This document shows positions 1-11,680 of a stretch of 64,000 nucleotides of DNA, piece after piece. The stretch is from positions 22,148,190-22,212,189 of the forward strand of contig OY783200.1 of NCBI GenBank assembly GCA_963678675.1, written 5' to 3'. Numbering within the stretch: position 1 is the first letter of the stretch; the number at the start of each line of letters is the position of its first letter. The position numbers and the translations under genes were made by a program. Origin of the DNA: Xiphydria camelus (taxonomy: Eukaryota; Arthropoda; Insecta; Hymenoptera; Xiphydriidae). Under the pieces are notes generated by a model. It was given only the letters and a program-made list of their open reading frames with translations. It was not told where the DNA came from and did not search any database.

Positions 1-3000
1 ATCGCGTCCTCCAGCTCGCCCTCGCTCGAGATACTCGCGTATGGCGTGGCGCCCGCGGTGAGGATCTCCCAGAGCAGCACGCCGAACGCCCAGACCACGG
101 CGGGCTGCTGCTTCTTCTCGTTGCCGAAGCACTCCAGGGCCGTCCACCGCGCGTACCGCACGTCCTCCAGCGCGTGCCTGGCGATGCCGTGGCCCGCGAG
201 CTTCGCGGTCCAGTCGTTGCCGAGGTAAACGCTCCTCGCGCACAGCCGATCGTGGACGATCTTGCGGCTCTCGAGGTGATCGAGGGCCGAGGCAACCGCC
301 GCCGCCGTGGGCAGCAGGCGATCCGCGGGGAAGGCGTCGCCGGCCGAGCGCACCGCGAGGAGGCGATTCTTCAGCGTCTGCGGCGGCATCTCCATCACCA
401 CGTAGAGGGTGTCCGGCGTCTCGCAGGTGCCCACGAGGCCGGCCAGGTGACGGTGCGCGCCGGCGCGTATGCAGACGTCGAGCTCGCGCAGCATGTGCCG
501 CTTCTCCGAGGCGCGCATTTGGCCGTCGGCGATGCTGTGGACCGTCACCGAAGAGGGCGTGCCGTCCCTGAGGACGGTGCCGGTGTGGACCGTGCCGAAG
601 CGTCCCCTGCGTATGACGACGGCGTCGATGGTGAGGAAGTTCTTCGGTATGTTCCAGACCTTCTGCTTCAATTCCTGGTAGTGATTGCGACGCTCGGGCA
701 CGTCTTCGGGAACGTACGCCATGTTGTCAACCTCGTAAACCGGGCCTTGCAGCGTCAGCTCCTGCTGTTCGGGCAGCCGACTGCCGCGCGCGTGAGCTCT
801 ACGATGATGGCGCTTCAGCGCGAAGTAGACGAGGATCGAGGCCAGCAGGAGAGCGCCGAGGAGGGCTATCGCCACGCAGAGGCCTATCGCGGTGGAGTCC
901 AGCCCGGCCGCGGGCTCGGGTCTTCGCGGCGAGTCCGTCGTGAGGTCGGAGTAGCTGTGCAGGATCTCCTTTCCCGCTCGCGAGAGAACCGCGAGTCCTA
1001 TTCGCGGTGTCAGGTCCAGCGGCACGTTGTAGTAACCGCCGATGAGCCTGCCGTCGCCCACCGTGAACCTCTTGTATCTGCGTACGATGAAGGATTCTTT
1101 GTCGGAGAGAACGAAAGTAGGGTGTGCAGCGATCAGGGATAATTGGTTTCCACGATATTTTAAAATATCACTAATAAGCAATTTGCATTTTGTCTCAGCG
1201 CACGCTTCCGTGTGACAGAATTTTTAGATTCTCGTGAAAAGATTTTACAAGATTTGCTCGTGAATACCGCTACGATATATCTGGCGCAAGACTTGCAGCA
1301 ACATCTTGCAGGAAGCTTCCGAAAGCCAACTAATTTTCCGCGTCCTCTTCTTCGTAGTGTACGCGCGCAGGACGGTTACCAGGGATATTTTATATTGAAA
1401 AAAAAAATTGCACGACATTCCCTTGATATATTTATACGCAAAAAGAAATTCCATGATATTTCCATGATCGCTGAACACCCCCGAAAAGGGAGGAAAAACC
1501 GCGATACGAACGCGCGGTACCGATTTATCTACCTGTGAAAATCGGAAGCGTCGAACTCGCCGGTAACGTAATACCCGAGGCCGTCGGTGTTCGACTTGTC
1601 GTAGTTGGGATAAGAGACATCGTCCTCGGTCGGCGGTATCGTGCCCGGATGGACGACGACCACTTGATAGGCGCTCACGGGACCGTACTCGCTGCTACCC
1701 TCGGACAGGAGGACCGTCACGGTGCTCTCGTTCTTCCCGATGATCGTCGGCGTCGCCGGCTTCTCGGGCGGACCGATCCGTGTCCAGTCCAACGCGAGGC
1801 CCGGCTCGCTGCTGTCCAGCGCGTTGGTCGCGTACACGGAGACGTTGTACCTCGTCCCCGGGTGAAGTCCGTGCAGGACGGTGCCGTTGGCGGTACCACC
1901 CTCGACCTGACTGTCCACCGGCGGCAGGGGATCGCGCGCGTGCGTCTCCACGGCCTCGGCGCGCAGCGTGTACGATTTCAGCTCGCCGTTGGGTATGTCC
2001 GGCGGCTCCCACGCAACCTCCAGGGAGTCACGCTGGCGGCTGACTATCTCTACTCGTCTCGGCGGACTCGGACCTGCAGAGACGAATCGTTCTTTCGTAT
2101 CGTCCGGGAAATCGAGAGTCTGCGCGACAGGTCCGGCTCTTTCTCTTGGATCACAGGCTTCACAGTTCTTGTTTATTTTAGTTTAGGAGAAGTGGGAAGT
2201 TTTGATAAAAAAAAGGGAGGACAATTTTGATTTAAAGAGATCTTCCAAAAATTAGAAACTTCCAGTGGTCAGAAAAATATCAATTTGTAAGATGTGCAAG
2301 AAAACATCAATACTCTCATTGAGTGAATGGAGAAAGTTCTTGTAACTGAAACATTTATGTCTTATGCCATGCAACTGAAATCTGAGCATTACAATCTGGT
2401 TTGAGGAAACAGGACCATTTCTCCAATCTAGTTTCCGATAATGCAATGCATTCCTGTTCATCCTCCTCAAATTTTTCTAATGGATATCTGGAATTGCTGT
2501 GTCAGAAGTACGTCAGATTCCCATAGAAATTTTGTACATGGGAATCCATGGGACCTTTTTAACAGGGATACTATCATAGTTACGAGTATTACTACTCTTG
2601 GCTTCCAGGTGGTAACCACGTCCAAAAATATTATTTTGTCAGCGTTTCTACTGGGATATTATAAATCTGACAAAATATCTCACCCCTCTGGCCAGTCGCG
2701 TAAACGCTTATAGCCTCGCTCGAGCCGCACAACGCGTCCGATTCCGTGGCGCACTGGACCGTGCAAGCAAGGGAAGGGCCGTTTCTGCCGTAATTGCTGC
2801 CGCAATAACATTGCTGCCCGTTCATCAGACCAGCAAACCTATTGCAGATAAGACTTCGTATCACCGCATCGCGACAAACAGGATCGAACCCTCGAAGCCT
2901 TACATAAAAAAAAAACTCACATGAAATAGCGCGAGCGGCATTCCCTCGTGCATTCGGAAGGCGAGCTCGCGTGATTGATAACGAGCGTCGGAAGGTCCGG

Positions 3001-3087
3001 ATCCGAGGGGGAACTCCGAAAGCAACCCTTGTACTCCTGCGCGGCGATCATACTCGCGAGAGACAGAGCGATCCACAGTCCGGTCAT
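1..3087 (-). CDS. Wsck: Wsck-like WSC/FN3 receptor tyrosine pseudokinase (3' end outside window)
   Basis: Four exons with matching splice phases: 3087-2921, 2838-2684, 2073-1533 and 1170 to beyond position 1; 677 residues are visible. Residues 1-16 form a signal peptide followed by QEYKGCF, the start of a WSC domain that continues with QCYCG (about 17-107). Exon 3 and the start of exon 4 encode two fibronectin type III domains (about 108-370), with a transmembrane helix at about 380-403 followed by basic residues. The kinase-like domain starts near 460. WSC plus FN3 plus kinase is the architecture of Drosophila Wsck. The kinase keeps GRFG of the glycine loop and GATPY of subdomain XI, but the beta-3 lysine is His (VTVH, about 498), HRD reads HDR (about 593), DFG reads GHG (about 613) and the Asp of DVWSFG is Val. 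It is therefore probably catalytically dead and would act as a signalling scaffold. The C-terminus is cut by the window edge. Confidence 0.9.
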
Positions 3088-3581
3088 CGCGACTCTGTTT
3101 TATTTCTCAACTCATAATTGGTGTGTCTCGACGCTTTAACCACGGCGCGCGTGCGGAATATCTCCGAAGAGCCGCTCGAACAAATTGGAGAACGTTGGTA
3201 CACGCGTCTTCAGCTTCATTGGTGATGACGAACGGCGAGTTCGAATTGCATAGATAGAGAGACCTTTGTTTGGGTGGGGTTTCTTATTATTGTTATGCCG
3301 CTGCGATGACGTCTTTGACAGTGCTCGCGACACAACCACTGTCGACCACCGACTGATTGAAATGTGCACTTGCCTGCCGGGTCTCCACGTATGTGTTGAC
3401 ATAGGACGATATGGCACGTAGCGTTTTGTAGACTGTAGGCTATATGCTATTGGTCGGAGACGCAAGGACGACGAACGATTGGCTCTGTCTATCGCCGGCA
3501 GACGTCAATAGTCGCGAGAGAAGTTCCCTAGGGCGTAAAAACCTAGCAGACGAGAAAGTAGGGGTACCTCGGAATGAACTC
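3088..3581. other. Wsck 5' flank, no gene seen
   Basis: The stretch upstream of the Wsck start codon holds the 5' UTR and promoter, whose limits I cannot place. There is no convincing coding region. The next gene in this direction, Gemin5, is divergent. Confidence 0.5.
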
Positions 3582-3841
3582 TAAGGCCCGGTTCCACAAC
3601 TCGGGCTTAACTCTTAAACGGAGTTTAAATCATCCGTCCAACCAATGAGCGCCCGAGAATGAGGATTTAAACAGAGTTTATCTAGATAAGCCTGAATTGT
3701 GGAACTGGCCTTAAGGCCCTGGCCTAACTCAGGTTTAACTATAATCTCCGGTTAGTTGCTACGGAGTAGCCAATTGCAAAGCTGGTATCATAGCAACCAA
3801 CTAAGGATTATAGTTAAACCGGAGTTGTGGAATGGGCCTTA
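3582..3841. repeat. Pair of abutting inverted-repeat elements (MITE-like)
   Basis: Two units, about 3582-3713 and 3712-3841, each start with TAAGGCCC and end with GGCCTTA. Their ends are mirror images around an 'ACAACTCGGG' / 'GGAGTTGTGG' type block. A related fragment in the other orientation lies at about 29985-30095. No coding capacity, so probably non-autonomous DNA transposons. Confidence 0.7.
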
Positions 3842-3860
3842 TATGTATAGGAATGAAGGC

Positions 3861-3993
3861 TTAGGACCGGTTTTACCAATGCGGTATAAACGCGATATAG
3901 CGCTATACTGAGAATAACCAGCAATAAGCCTTATGGTTATTCACAGTATAGCGCTATACCGCGTTTATACCTGTTGATAAAACCGGCCCTTAA
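3861..3993. repeat. Palindromic MITE-like element
   Basis: The left end TTAGGACCGGTTTTACCAA is mirrored at the right end by TTGATAAAACCGGCCCTTAA. The inner GGTATAAACGCG and AGCGCTATAC blocks are also mirrored around a short centre. About 130 bp, non-coding. Confidence 0.75.
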
Positions 3994-4183
3994 GAAACAG
4001 AAAGACTTGATGCTAATAGTATGGTTGAAAAAAATTAATTCTAGGGATTGGAAAAGATCTTGCAGTGCGATTGGGTGATGAGGGAGGTTCGTGGAAGAAG
4101 GAATAATACGGAGGATATAAGAATATGAATAGGGACTTCCTTTCAACCTCTCTCCCCACACCCCATCTACTGAGCTCGATATT

Positions 4184-4322
4184 GGGTACTTTCCATTTAT
4201 GACACAAGTCGACAAACTTCTATTAGAACCACCAACTGACTGGCAGGCTCCAGCAGAAAGAACCAATGGTTTAATTTTGTGTCGACTTGTGTCGACTCGT
4301 GTCAGTTAAATGGAAAGCACCC
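4184..4322. repeat. Short terminal-inverted-repeat element
   Basis: GGGTACTTTCCATTTATGAC at the left is mirrored by GTCAGTTAAATGGAAAGCAC at the right, with ACACAAGTCGACA mirrored internally. About 139 bp and non-coding. Confidence 0.65.
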
Positions 4323-4800
4323 ATTAGGATCGAGTAGGAAATTGACGGGTAAGAATGCATTAAACGACATTGCCTTAAATTAATAAGCAATAGATTCTTT
4401 TATTGTCGTAATCTCATTACATTTGCAACAGTAAAATTGAATAAAATTCTCGAAACCATTAACTAATACAAAATTAACTTTATACGGAACGCTCAGGTAC
4501 GCCGCGGAAACAATCCGTGCGACTCTGACAGTTGGAGAGTTCGACTTCGAGCAGTATTCCGAAACAGACATCGGACTAACGGGTCAGAAACCACCAAATA
4601 ATAATGCATTCCTTTATTGCCATTTTCATTACATTCGTATTGCAATAGTACAGTTCAATTTATCCGTCATTCTCATTATCACTCTCAGCACATCCGTACG
4701 CATATAAGTGCAACGCAATAGAGCTCAATGAATAGCATCATCTCCAATTCATTTACAGCATATTCATCAAACAGTATCATTTCTCGTTCGTCCGTAACAC
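4323..4800 (+). repeat. Diverged extra copy of part of the giant palindrome arm
   Basis: This stretch aligns with 6594-7090 of the left palindrome arm in the same orientation. Shared words include TGACGGGTAAGAATRCATTAA, GAGTTCGACTTCGAGCAGTA and CACCAAATAATAATGCATTC. It is clearly more diverged than the two arms are from each other, so it is an older fragment of the same family outside the palindrome. Confidence 0.75.
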
Positions 4801-4845
4801 GTTCTTTTCAAATTATTTTCGTTACAATCACGCCAGTTCTAATAG

Positions 4846-5007
4846 CTTCTTTAAAAAATACGTTATTTCAAAACGTACTAACCAATGAACAATTAATTCT
4901 CATGCCCTCATTATCTACGGTGGCGTCTACTCTCGTTAATGAAAGCATGAAGATTATTAATCATTGGTTAGTACGTTTTGAAATAACATTTAAAAAAAGT
5001 CATCAGC
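4846..5007. repeat. Palindromic MITE next to the palindrome boundary
   Basis: TACGTTATTTCAAAACGTAC and ACTAACCAATGA at the left are mirrored by TCATTGGTTAGTACGTTTTG at the right. The element ends about 95 bp before the giant palindrome. The intron at 35930-36110 carries a diverged relative of the right end. Confidence 0.7.
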
Positions 5008-5193
5008 TACAGAATCCGTGAGCACGGGTGTACTTAGGTATATCAGCTATTTAAAATCTCCCCCCACCAACAACCCGTTGGAATAGTTTCTCGTTCTTGC
5101 GCAACCCCCTCCCCAGCGCCACTCTCAGAAAGATGGCCACGCGCGCGCCCGTCAGTCTGGTTGCGATCGCTGAGCGGAATGGTTCATTCTCCA

Positions 5194-5959
5194 CGCTCGC
5201 GCATTCTATCTCGGATTATGTGTTAACTACCTACCTACTTATCAATGCGCGGGTTCAGTGACATTCTCGTACCGTGGATTATTAGAAAAGTGAAATAATC
5301 CCGTGTGTCATTTTAATTACGGTTGACAAATGGAATATAATAGTTAATTCTGCATCTCGCACGTTTCAATCCGGAGTGTAGTGTAGTTACCTTCTCGTGC
5401 TGTCACCCGAATAAGCAAAGTAGTTTCATGCGCGTCAGTCTCGTTTCGGCCGTCGAGTGGAGTGGTTCATCTTTCGTACTCATCATCATTAGTTTGTGCG
5501 CGACTGTCAAATAGTGAACTCGCGTTATAATCATGTACTTTCATCCGTCTTAAATTTAATTTTATTATCTGTAGAACGCTCGCACGTTCAATCTCGGACT
5601 ATGTGTCAATACTCTCCAGTGCACGGGTTCAGTGACATTCTCGTGCCGTGGCTTATTGAGAAAGCGAAATAGTGCTGTGTGTTATTCTAATTACGGTCGA
5701 CTAATTAATCTCCGGTCTCGCACGTTTGAATAAATCCGGAGTGTAGTGTAGTTACCTTCTCGAGCTGTCGCCCGAATAAGCAAATTAGTTTCATGCGCGT
5801 CAGTCTGGTTTCGGCCATCGAGAGAGAGAGAGAGTGGAGTGATTTAAGTATCTTTCGTACTCGTCATCATTAGTTTGTGCGCGACTGTCAAATAGTGAAC
5901 TCGCGTTATAATCATGTACTTTCATCCGCCTTAAGTTTAATTTTATTATTTTTAGAAGT
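5194..5959 (+). repeat. 383-bp direct duplication in the left arm only
   Basis: The block starting CGCTCGCGCATTC at 5194 recurs from 5577, a period of 383 bp. Both copies contain CGGGTTCAGTGACATTCTCG, GTAGTGTAGTTACCTTCTCG and CATGTACTTTCATCCG. The right arm (about 19360-19770) has a single copy, which accounts for almost all of the coordinate shift between the outer and middle parts of the arms. Confidence 0.8.
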
Positions 5960-6054
5960 GCTCTTGTTGTCTCGGTGGTGTTTTCAGTATATTCAAATAT
6001 TTAATCAAACAAAAATATCTTCCCAAAGTGAAAAATAAATTGAAAATATCGATG

Positions 6055-6215
6055 CAAGGACCGGAGAATTAACTATTATATTCCATTTGTCGACCGTAAT
6101 TAGAATGACACACGAGATTATTTCACATTTCCAATAATCCACGGTACGAGAATGTCACCGAACCCGCGCACTGATAGGTAGTATTAACACATAATCTGAG
6201 CACAGGGACTTTGAC
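6055..6215 (-). repeat. Inverted copy of the terminal block inside the left arm
   Basis: The sequence here (AATTAACTATTATATTCCAT ... CACTGATAGGTAGT) is the reverse complement of about 5215-5365 of the same arm, so each arm contains a smaller inverted repeat. The mirror image in the right arm is at about 19125-19265. Confidence 0.7.
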
Positions 6216-7122
6216 AGAATGGTAACTGCTCGCGCTCAATCGTCTTCAAAGGTATGCAGGTTCACTGACCTCTTGTTGTCTTCTTCAAGCCACTGCTTAA
6301 AATGTACCGCGGCACGAGTTTCGTTTAAATTTTCACTCGAGTTATATACCATTGATTAAATTTTCACATTTCTATATGCAAGTAAATTATTGTATATCTG
6401 CCTTCTGCTGGCATAGCGGTGATTAGGTTGCACCTCCGAAAAGTATTTTAATTAGATTATAATTCGAATTGTGAAATGCGCAGATGTACGGCAGTTGGGT
6501 ACGGATTAAAGAAACAAAGTCCAAACATGACACGCCGATGGTTTTGGGCGATTGCTGGCCAGGAGAGGTCAGCTTCGAAAAGCTCTTTCACAGAGGATCG
6601 ACTAGGAGAGTGACGGGTAAGAATACATTAAACAACTTTGCCTTAAGTTAATAAGCAATATATTCCTTTATTATCGTATTTTCATTACATTTGCAACATT
6701 GAAATTGAATAACATTCTCGAAACCATTAACTAACTGAATTAACTTTATACGGAACGCCCGTGTAGGCCGCGGAACCAATCTGTCCAACTCTGCAAGTTG
6801 GAGAGTTCGACTTCGAGCAGTATTCCGCAAAATCGGACTGACGGGTGAGAAACCACCAAATAATAATGCATTCCTTCATTGCCACTCTCATTACATTCGT
6901 ATTGCAACAGTACAACATCCAATTCATCTGTCATTCTCATTGTCACTCTCAGCACATCCATACGCATATAAGTCCAACACAATACAACTCAACGAATAGC
7001 ATCATCTCCAATTCATTTATAGCACATTCCTTTATCTACCACCATTTTCATTACATTCATCAAAGAGTATCACTTCTCATTCAACCCTAACACATTCTTC
7101 TGACATTATTTTCGTTACAATC

Positions 7123-7371
7123 ATGCCCCAGTGCTGTTTAAGAGAATTCATCAGTCAGCATCATTCCAAGTTCTTCTATTGTTACTTCCATCACTTTCAT
7201 AGCAGTACCTATTTAATGGAACTTATTAAACACTCATCTACATGGTACGTTTGTATATTGTCATTCCCATTATACAATAGTAATGTTAAAGAGAATACAT
7301 CAAATTGCATCATCAACACTCCATTTCATCTGTTATTGTACATACGCTTGACAGTATTCCCTTTGAAATGA
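7123..7371 (+). other. 82-codon open frame, identical in both arms, probably non-coding
   Basis: The frame beginning MPQCC and ending FPLK is repeated without change on the minus strand at 17983-18231. It is rich in H, S, F and Y as expected of AT-rich repeat DNA, has no recognisable domain and lacks splice or promoter context. Its value is as a measure of arm identity: 249 identical bases. Confidence 0.4.
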
Positions 7372-7934
7372 ATGCAATGTAACAATAGTTGTCACAATAA
7401 TTACTCCAAGAAATATTAATCCATAAGAACATTCTATCCATCAATCATATCTAATAGAAGAGTCTCAGGTTTAATAATACCCGAAGTATTATTAATCTCT
7501 AAGAAAATTCTATCGGCCAATTCATTCCTAATAGAAAAGTCTCAGGTTTAATAATACCCGAAGTATTATTCTAATCTCTAAGAAAATTCTATATTCATCA
7601 GCCATCTGTAATAGATGATTCTTATGTTGAATAATTCTTAGTGTTATTAATGCGATAGAGACTATCAAACTGTAACACCTTCACTTGATCCATGATCCAT
7701 AGCACATTCATTTATTTTCCAACCACGTAGATGAATGCAATTCGATAGAATCAAATCAAATAACACATCACTCTCAGTTCCTTCACAGCACATCCCATCA
7801 CAAACCATTAATCTCATTACATGCATATTAGTTTCATGCAGTAGAACCCATTTTGAACTATCATCAATTTATCTATAGCACATTTATTCCCTATCATTGT
7901 CGTTATATCAAATCATTCGTAGCGCATTCATTCT

Positions 7935-9550
7935 ACACTTAAAATTCTATATAGTTTATTCATATATTCTTATTAAAATTCTATATAAGATTCTCTTATA
8001 TAGAATCCTATTATAAGACTATTATATAGTATCATATTATTAGATTCTTATATTATATAATCCTATTATTAGACTCTTATCAGATTCCTATACAGAATCC
8101 TATTATCAGATTCCTATTATCAGATTTCTATACAGATTCCTATTATCAGATTCCTATACAGAATCCTATTATCAGATTCCTATACAGATTCCTATTATAT
8201 AAGATTCCTATAATCAGATTTCTATACAGATTCCTATTATCAGATTTCTATTATCAGATTCCTATACAGAATCCTATACAGATTCCTATTATAAGATTCC
8301 TATACAGAATCCTATTATCAGATTCCTATACAGAATCCCATTATTAGATTTCCATACAGATTCCTATTATCAGATTCCTATACAGATTCCTATTATCAGA
8401 TTCCTATTATAAGATTCCTATTATCAGATTCCTATACAGATTCCTATTATAAGATTCCTATTATCAGATTTCTATACAGATTCCTATTATCAGATTCCTA
8501 TACAGAATCCCATTATTAGATTTCTATACAGATTCCTATTATCAGATATCTATACGGATTCCTATTATTAGATTTCTATACAGATTCCTATTATCATATT
8601 CCTATACAGAATCCCATTATTAGATTTCTATACCGATTCCTATCATCAGATTCCTGTACAGAATCCCATTATTAGATTTCTATTATCAGATTCCTATACG
8701 GATTCCTATTATTAGATTTCTATACAGATTCCTATTATTAGATTCCTATACAGAATCCCATTATTAGATTTCTATACCGATTCCTGTTATCAGATTCCTA
8801 TACAGAATCCCATTATTAGATTTCCATACCGATTCCTATTCTCAGATTTCTATACAGAATCCTATTATCAGATTTCTATACAGAATCCCATTATTAGATT
8901 TCTATACCGATTCTTATATTATATAGAGAATCCTATTGATAGTTTCTTATATTATATAGAATCCTACTAATAGTTTCTTATATTATATAGAATCCTACTA
9001 ATAGATTCTTATATTATATAGAATCCTACTAATAGATTCTTATATTATATAGAATCCTACTACTAGATTAGATTCTATATTATAGAATCCTATTATAAAA
9101 TTCTTATATAGAGTCCTATTATTAGATTCTTATTATAGAATTCTATTATAAAATTCTTATATGTATAGAATCCTATTATTAGATTATTAAGTAAAGTCCT
9201 ATTATCAGATCCTTTTATAGATTTATTATTAGATTCTTATTATAGAGTTCTATTATAAAACTTTTATAAGTATTGAATCCTATTAGATTCTTATATAGAG
9301 TCCTATAATAAGATTCTTCTAAGTATTGAATCCTATCAGATTCTTATATAGAGTCCTACAATAAGATTCTTATTATAGAATCCTATTATAAAATTCTTAT
9401 AAGTATAGAATCCTATTATTAAATTATTAAATAAAGTCCTATTATCAGATTCTTATTATAGAGTTCTATTATAAAATTTTTATAAGTATAGAATCCTATT
9501 ACCAGATTCTTTTATAGAGTTATTATTCAATTCTTATTATAGAATTCTAT
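7935..9550 (+). repeat. AT-rich satellite array, left arm
   Basis: Irregular tandem array of 12-14 bp modules such as GATTCCTATTATCA and GATTCCTATACA, giving a higher-order period near 26 bp. It grades outward into degenerate TATATAGAATCCTA modules. The mirrored array in the right arm is about 1 kb longer. Confidence 0.9.
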
Positions 9551-9930
9551 TATACACATACATCTTCATCTTTATTATACACTCTCTTTCACTTTCCTGT
9601 TTTGCATGGCTCCTATAGGCTATATAACAATACCTTTCCCGGCTCTACTTTCAGTACAGCTTCGACTCTCGTCTCGTAAGGATCGTTAAGAATAAGTTAT
9701 ATTCTTCTGTAGTAGCCCGTCGCATGTAGCAGTACTCTCTCTCTGTATTAAAATATCAAATACCTTTTCAAAAGTACCCACAGAATTTGAAGTGCGCAGA
9801 CGCGCAGCATTCTTGCGCAGGCTATAGGTATATAAGGACGATCCATCTAGACCATTCCCTCAGATTCCGTTCGACTGTCGATCAGTAACGATCTGTAAGA
9901 ATCGCACAATTTTATCCATTTTTAATATAC
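9551..9930 (+). promoter_or_regulatory. Promoter-like unique module between satellites, left arm
   Basis: Single-copy sequence between two arrays. It has TATATAAG at 9829-9836 and a CCTCAGATT initiator-like site with the A at 9862, at core-promoter spacing of about 33 bp, oriented toward the palindrome centre. No open reading frame follows; transcription would enter the 274-bp repeats. The assignment rests on motif and spacing only. Confidence 0.35.
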
Positions 9931-10239
9931 TGGCCACCAAGGATGCTCCTCAGGAAATTTACTTTCTTCTTATAGGCCTTGTATACCACTGCGGAATCGA
10001 CTCGATGATTTTTAAATAATTTCAACTTCCTTCCCAAAGTTCAAGTTCATCTCCTTCATTCCTAAGTAATTCTTCTAAAACCCCTACACACTTTCTATAT
10101 TCCTTATATGTCTTCTAAACCCTAATGCATCTTCAATACCCCGACAACTTCTTTTAAAGCACCAATATACCTTCCATCTTCCTAATACTTGATTGAAAGC
10201 TTAAATACGCCCTTCTCATCGGGAATCTAAACTCATTCT

Positions 10240-11680
10240 CGTCTTCCCTAGTTCATAGTTCAAACCCCTGACATACCTTCTGCATCCCTTATACGTTTTC
10301 TAAAACTCCAACATAATCCCTTCGACCCTAATACTTCTTTTAAATTATCAGTATATCCTCCTCATAGCTAGTACTTACTTTTAAAGCCCCAGCATACTTC
10401 TAACATCCCTTATATATCTTCTAAAGCCCCAACACAACTCCGATATCCCTTATATATCTTCTAAACCCCTAGCATACGCTTCGCATTCCTAATATTCCTC
10501 GTGAATCCCTAATATACACTCCACATCTCTAATACAAACCCCTGATACACCTTCTGCATCCCTTATACGTTTTGTAAAACTGCAGCGTAATCCCTTCAAC
10601 CCTAATACTTCTTTTAAATTATCAGTATATCCTCCTCATAGCTAGTACTTACTTTTAAAGCCCCAGCATACTTCTAACATCCCTTATATATCTTCTAAAG
10701 CCCCAACACAACTCCGATATCCCTTATATATCTTCTAAACCCCTAGCATACGCTTCGCATTCCTAATATTCCTCGTGAATCCCTAATATACGCTCCACAT
10801 CTCTAATACAAACCCCTGATACACCTTCTGCATCCCTTATACGTTTTGTAAAACTGCAGCGTAATCCCTTCAACCCTAATACTTCTTTTAAATTCCCAGT
10901 ACATCCTAATCATAGCTAGTACTTACTTTAAAGCCCCAGCATACTTCTAACATCCCTTATATATCTTCTAAACTTCCAGCACATTCTCCACACTCCTTCT
11001 AAAGCCTCAACACAACTCCGATATCCCTTATATATCTTCTAAACCCCTAGCATACCCTACGCATTCCTAATATTCCTCCTGAATCCCTAATATACCCTCC
11101 ACATCTCTAATACAAACCCCTGATACACCTTCTGCATCCCTTATACGTTTTGTAAAACTGCAGCGTAATCCCTTCAACCCTAATACTTCTTTTAAATTAT
11201 CAGTATATCCTCCTCATAGCTAGTACTTACTTTTAAAGCCCCAGCATACTTCTAACATCCCTTATATATCTTCTAAAGCCCCAACACAACTCCGATATCC
11301 CTTATATATCTTCTAAACCCCTAGCATACGCTTCGCATTCCTAATATTCCTCGTGAATCCCTAATATACGCTCCACATCTCTAATACAAACCCCTGATAC
11401 ACCTTCTGCATCCCTTATACGTTTTGTAAAACTGCAGCGTAATCCCTTCAACCCTAATACTTCTTTTAAATTATCAGTATATCCTCCTCATAGCTAGTAC
11501 TTACTTTTAAAGCCCCAGCATACTTCTAACATCCCTTATATATCTTCTAAAGCCCCAACACAACTCCGATATCCCTTATATATCTTCTAAACCCCTAGCA
11601 TACGCTTCGCATTCCTAATATTCCTCGTGAATCCCTAATATACGCTCCACATCTCTAATACAAACCCCTGATACACCTTC
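10240..11680 (+). repeat. 274-bp tandem repeat, left arm (about five units)
   Basis: The anchor AATACAAACC recurs at 10531, 10805, 11109, 11383 and 11657, giving periods of 274, 304, 274 and 274 bp. Units consist of pyrimidine-rich submodules such as CCCTTATATATCTTCTAAA, so the repeat has internal sub-repetition. The 304-bp variant unit carries an extra CTTCCAGCACATTCTCC segment. Confidence 0.9.

Noticed and set aside
174..1142. 322-codon plus-strand open frame
   Set aside because: Antisense shadow of Wsck exon 4, whose splice phases and domain content support the minus strand.
2074..2167. Extending Wsck exon 3 to the acceptor at about 2168
   Set aside because: That start is in phase 0, while exon 2 ends one base into a codon; joining them gives an immediate stop. 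The acceptor at 2073 fits exactly.
4013..4266. Minus-strand open frames in the MITE cluster
   Set aside because: They run through inverted-repeat elements and show no protein features.
7935..9550. CRISPR-like array of repeats and spacers
   Set aside because: The 'spacers' are variants of the same modules, spacing is irregular, and the context is eukaryotic.
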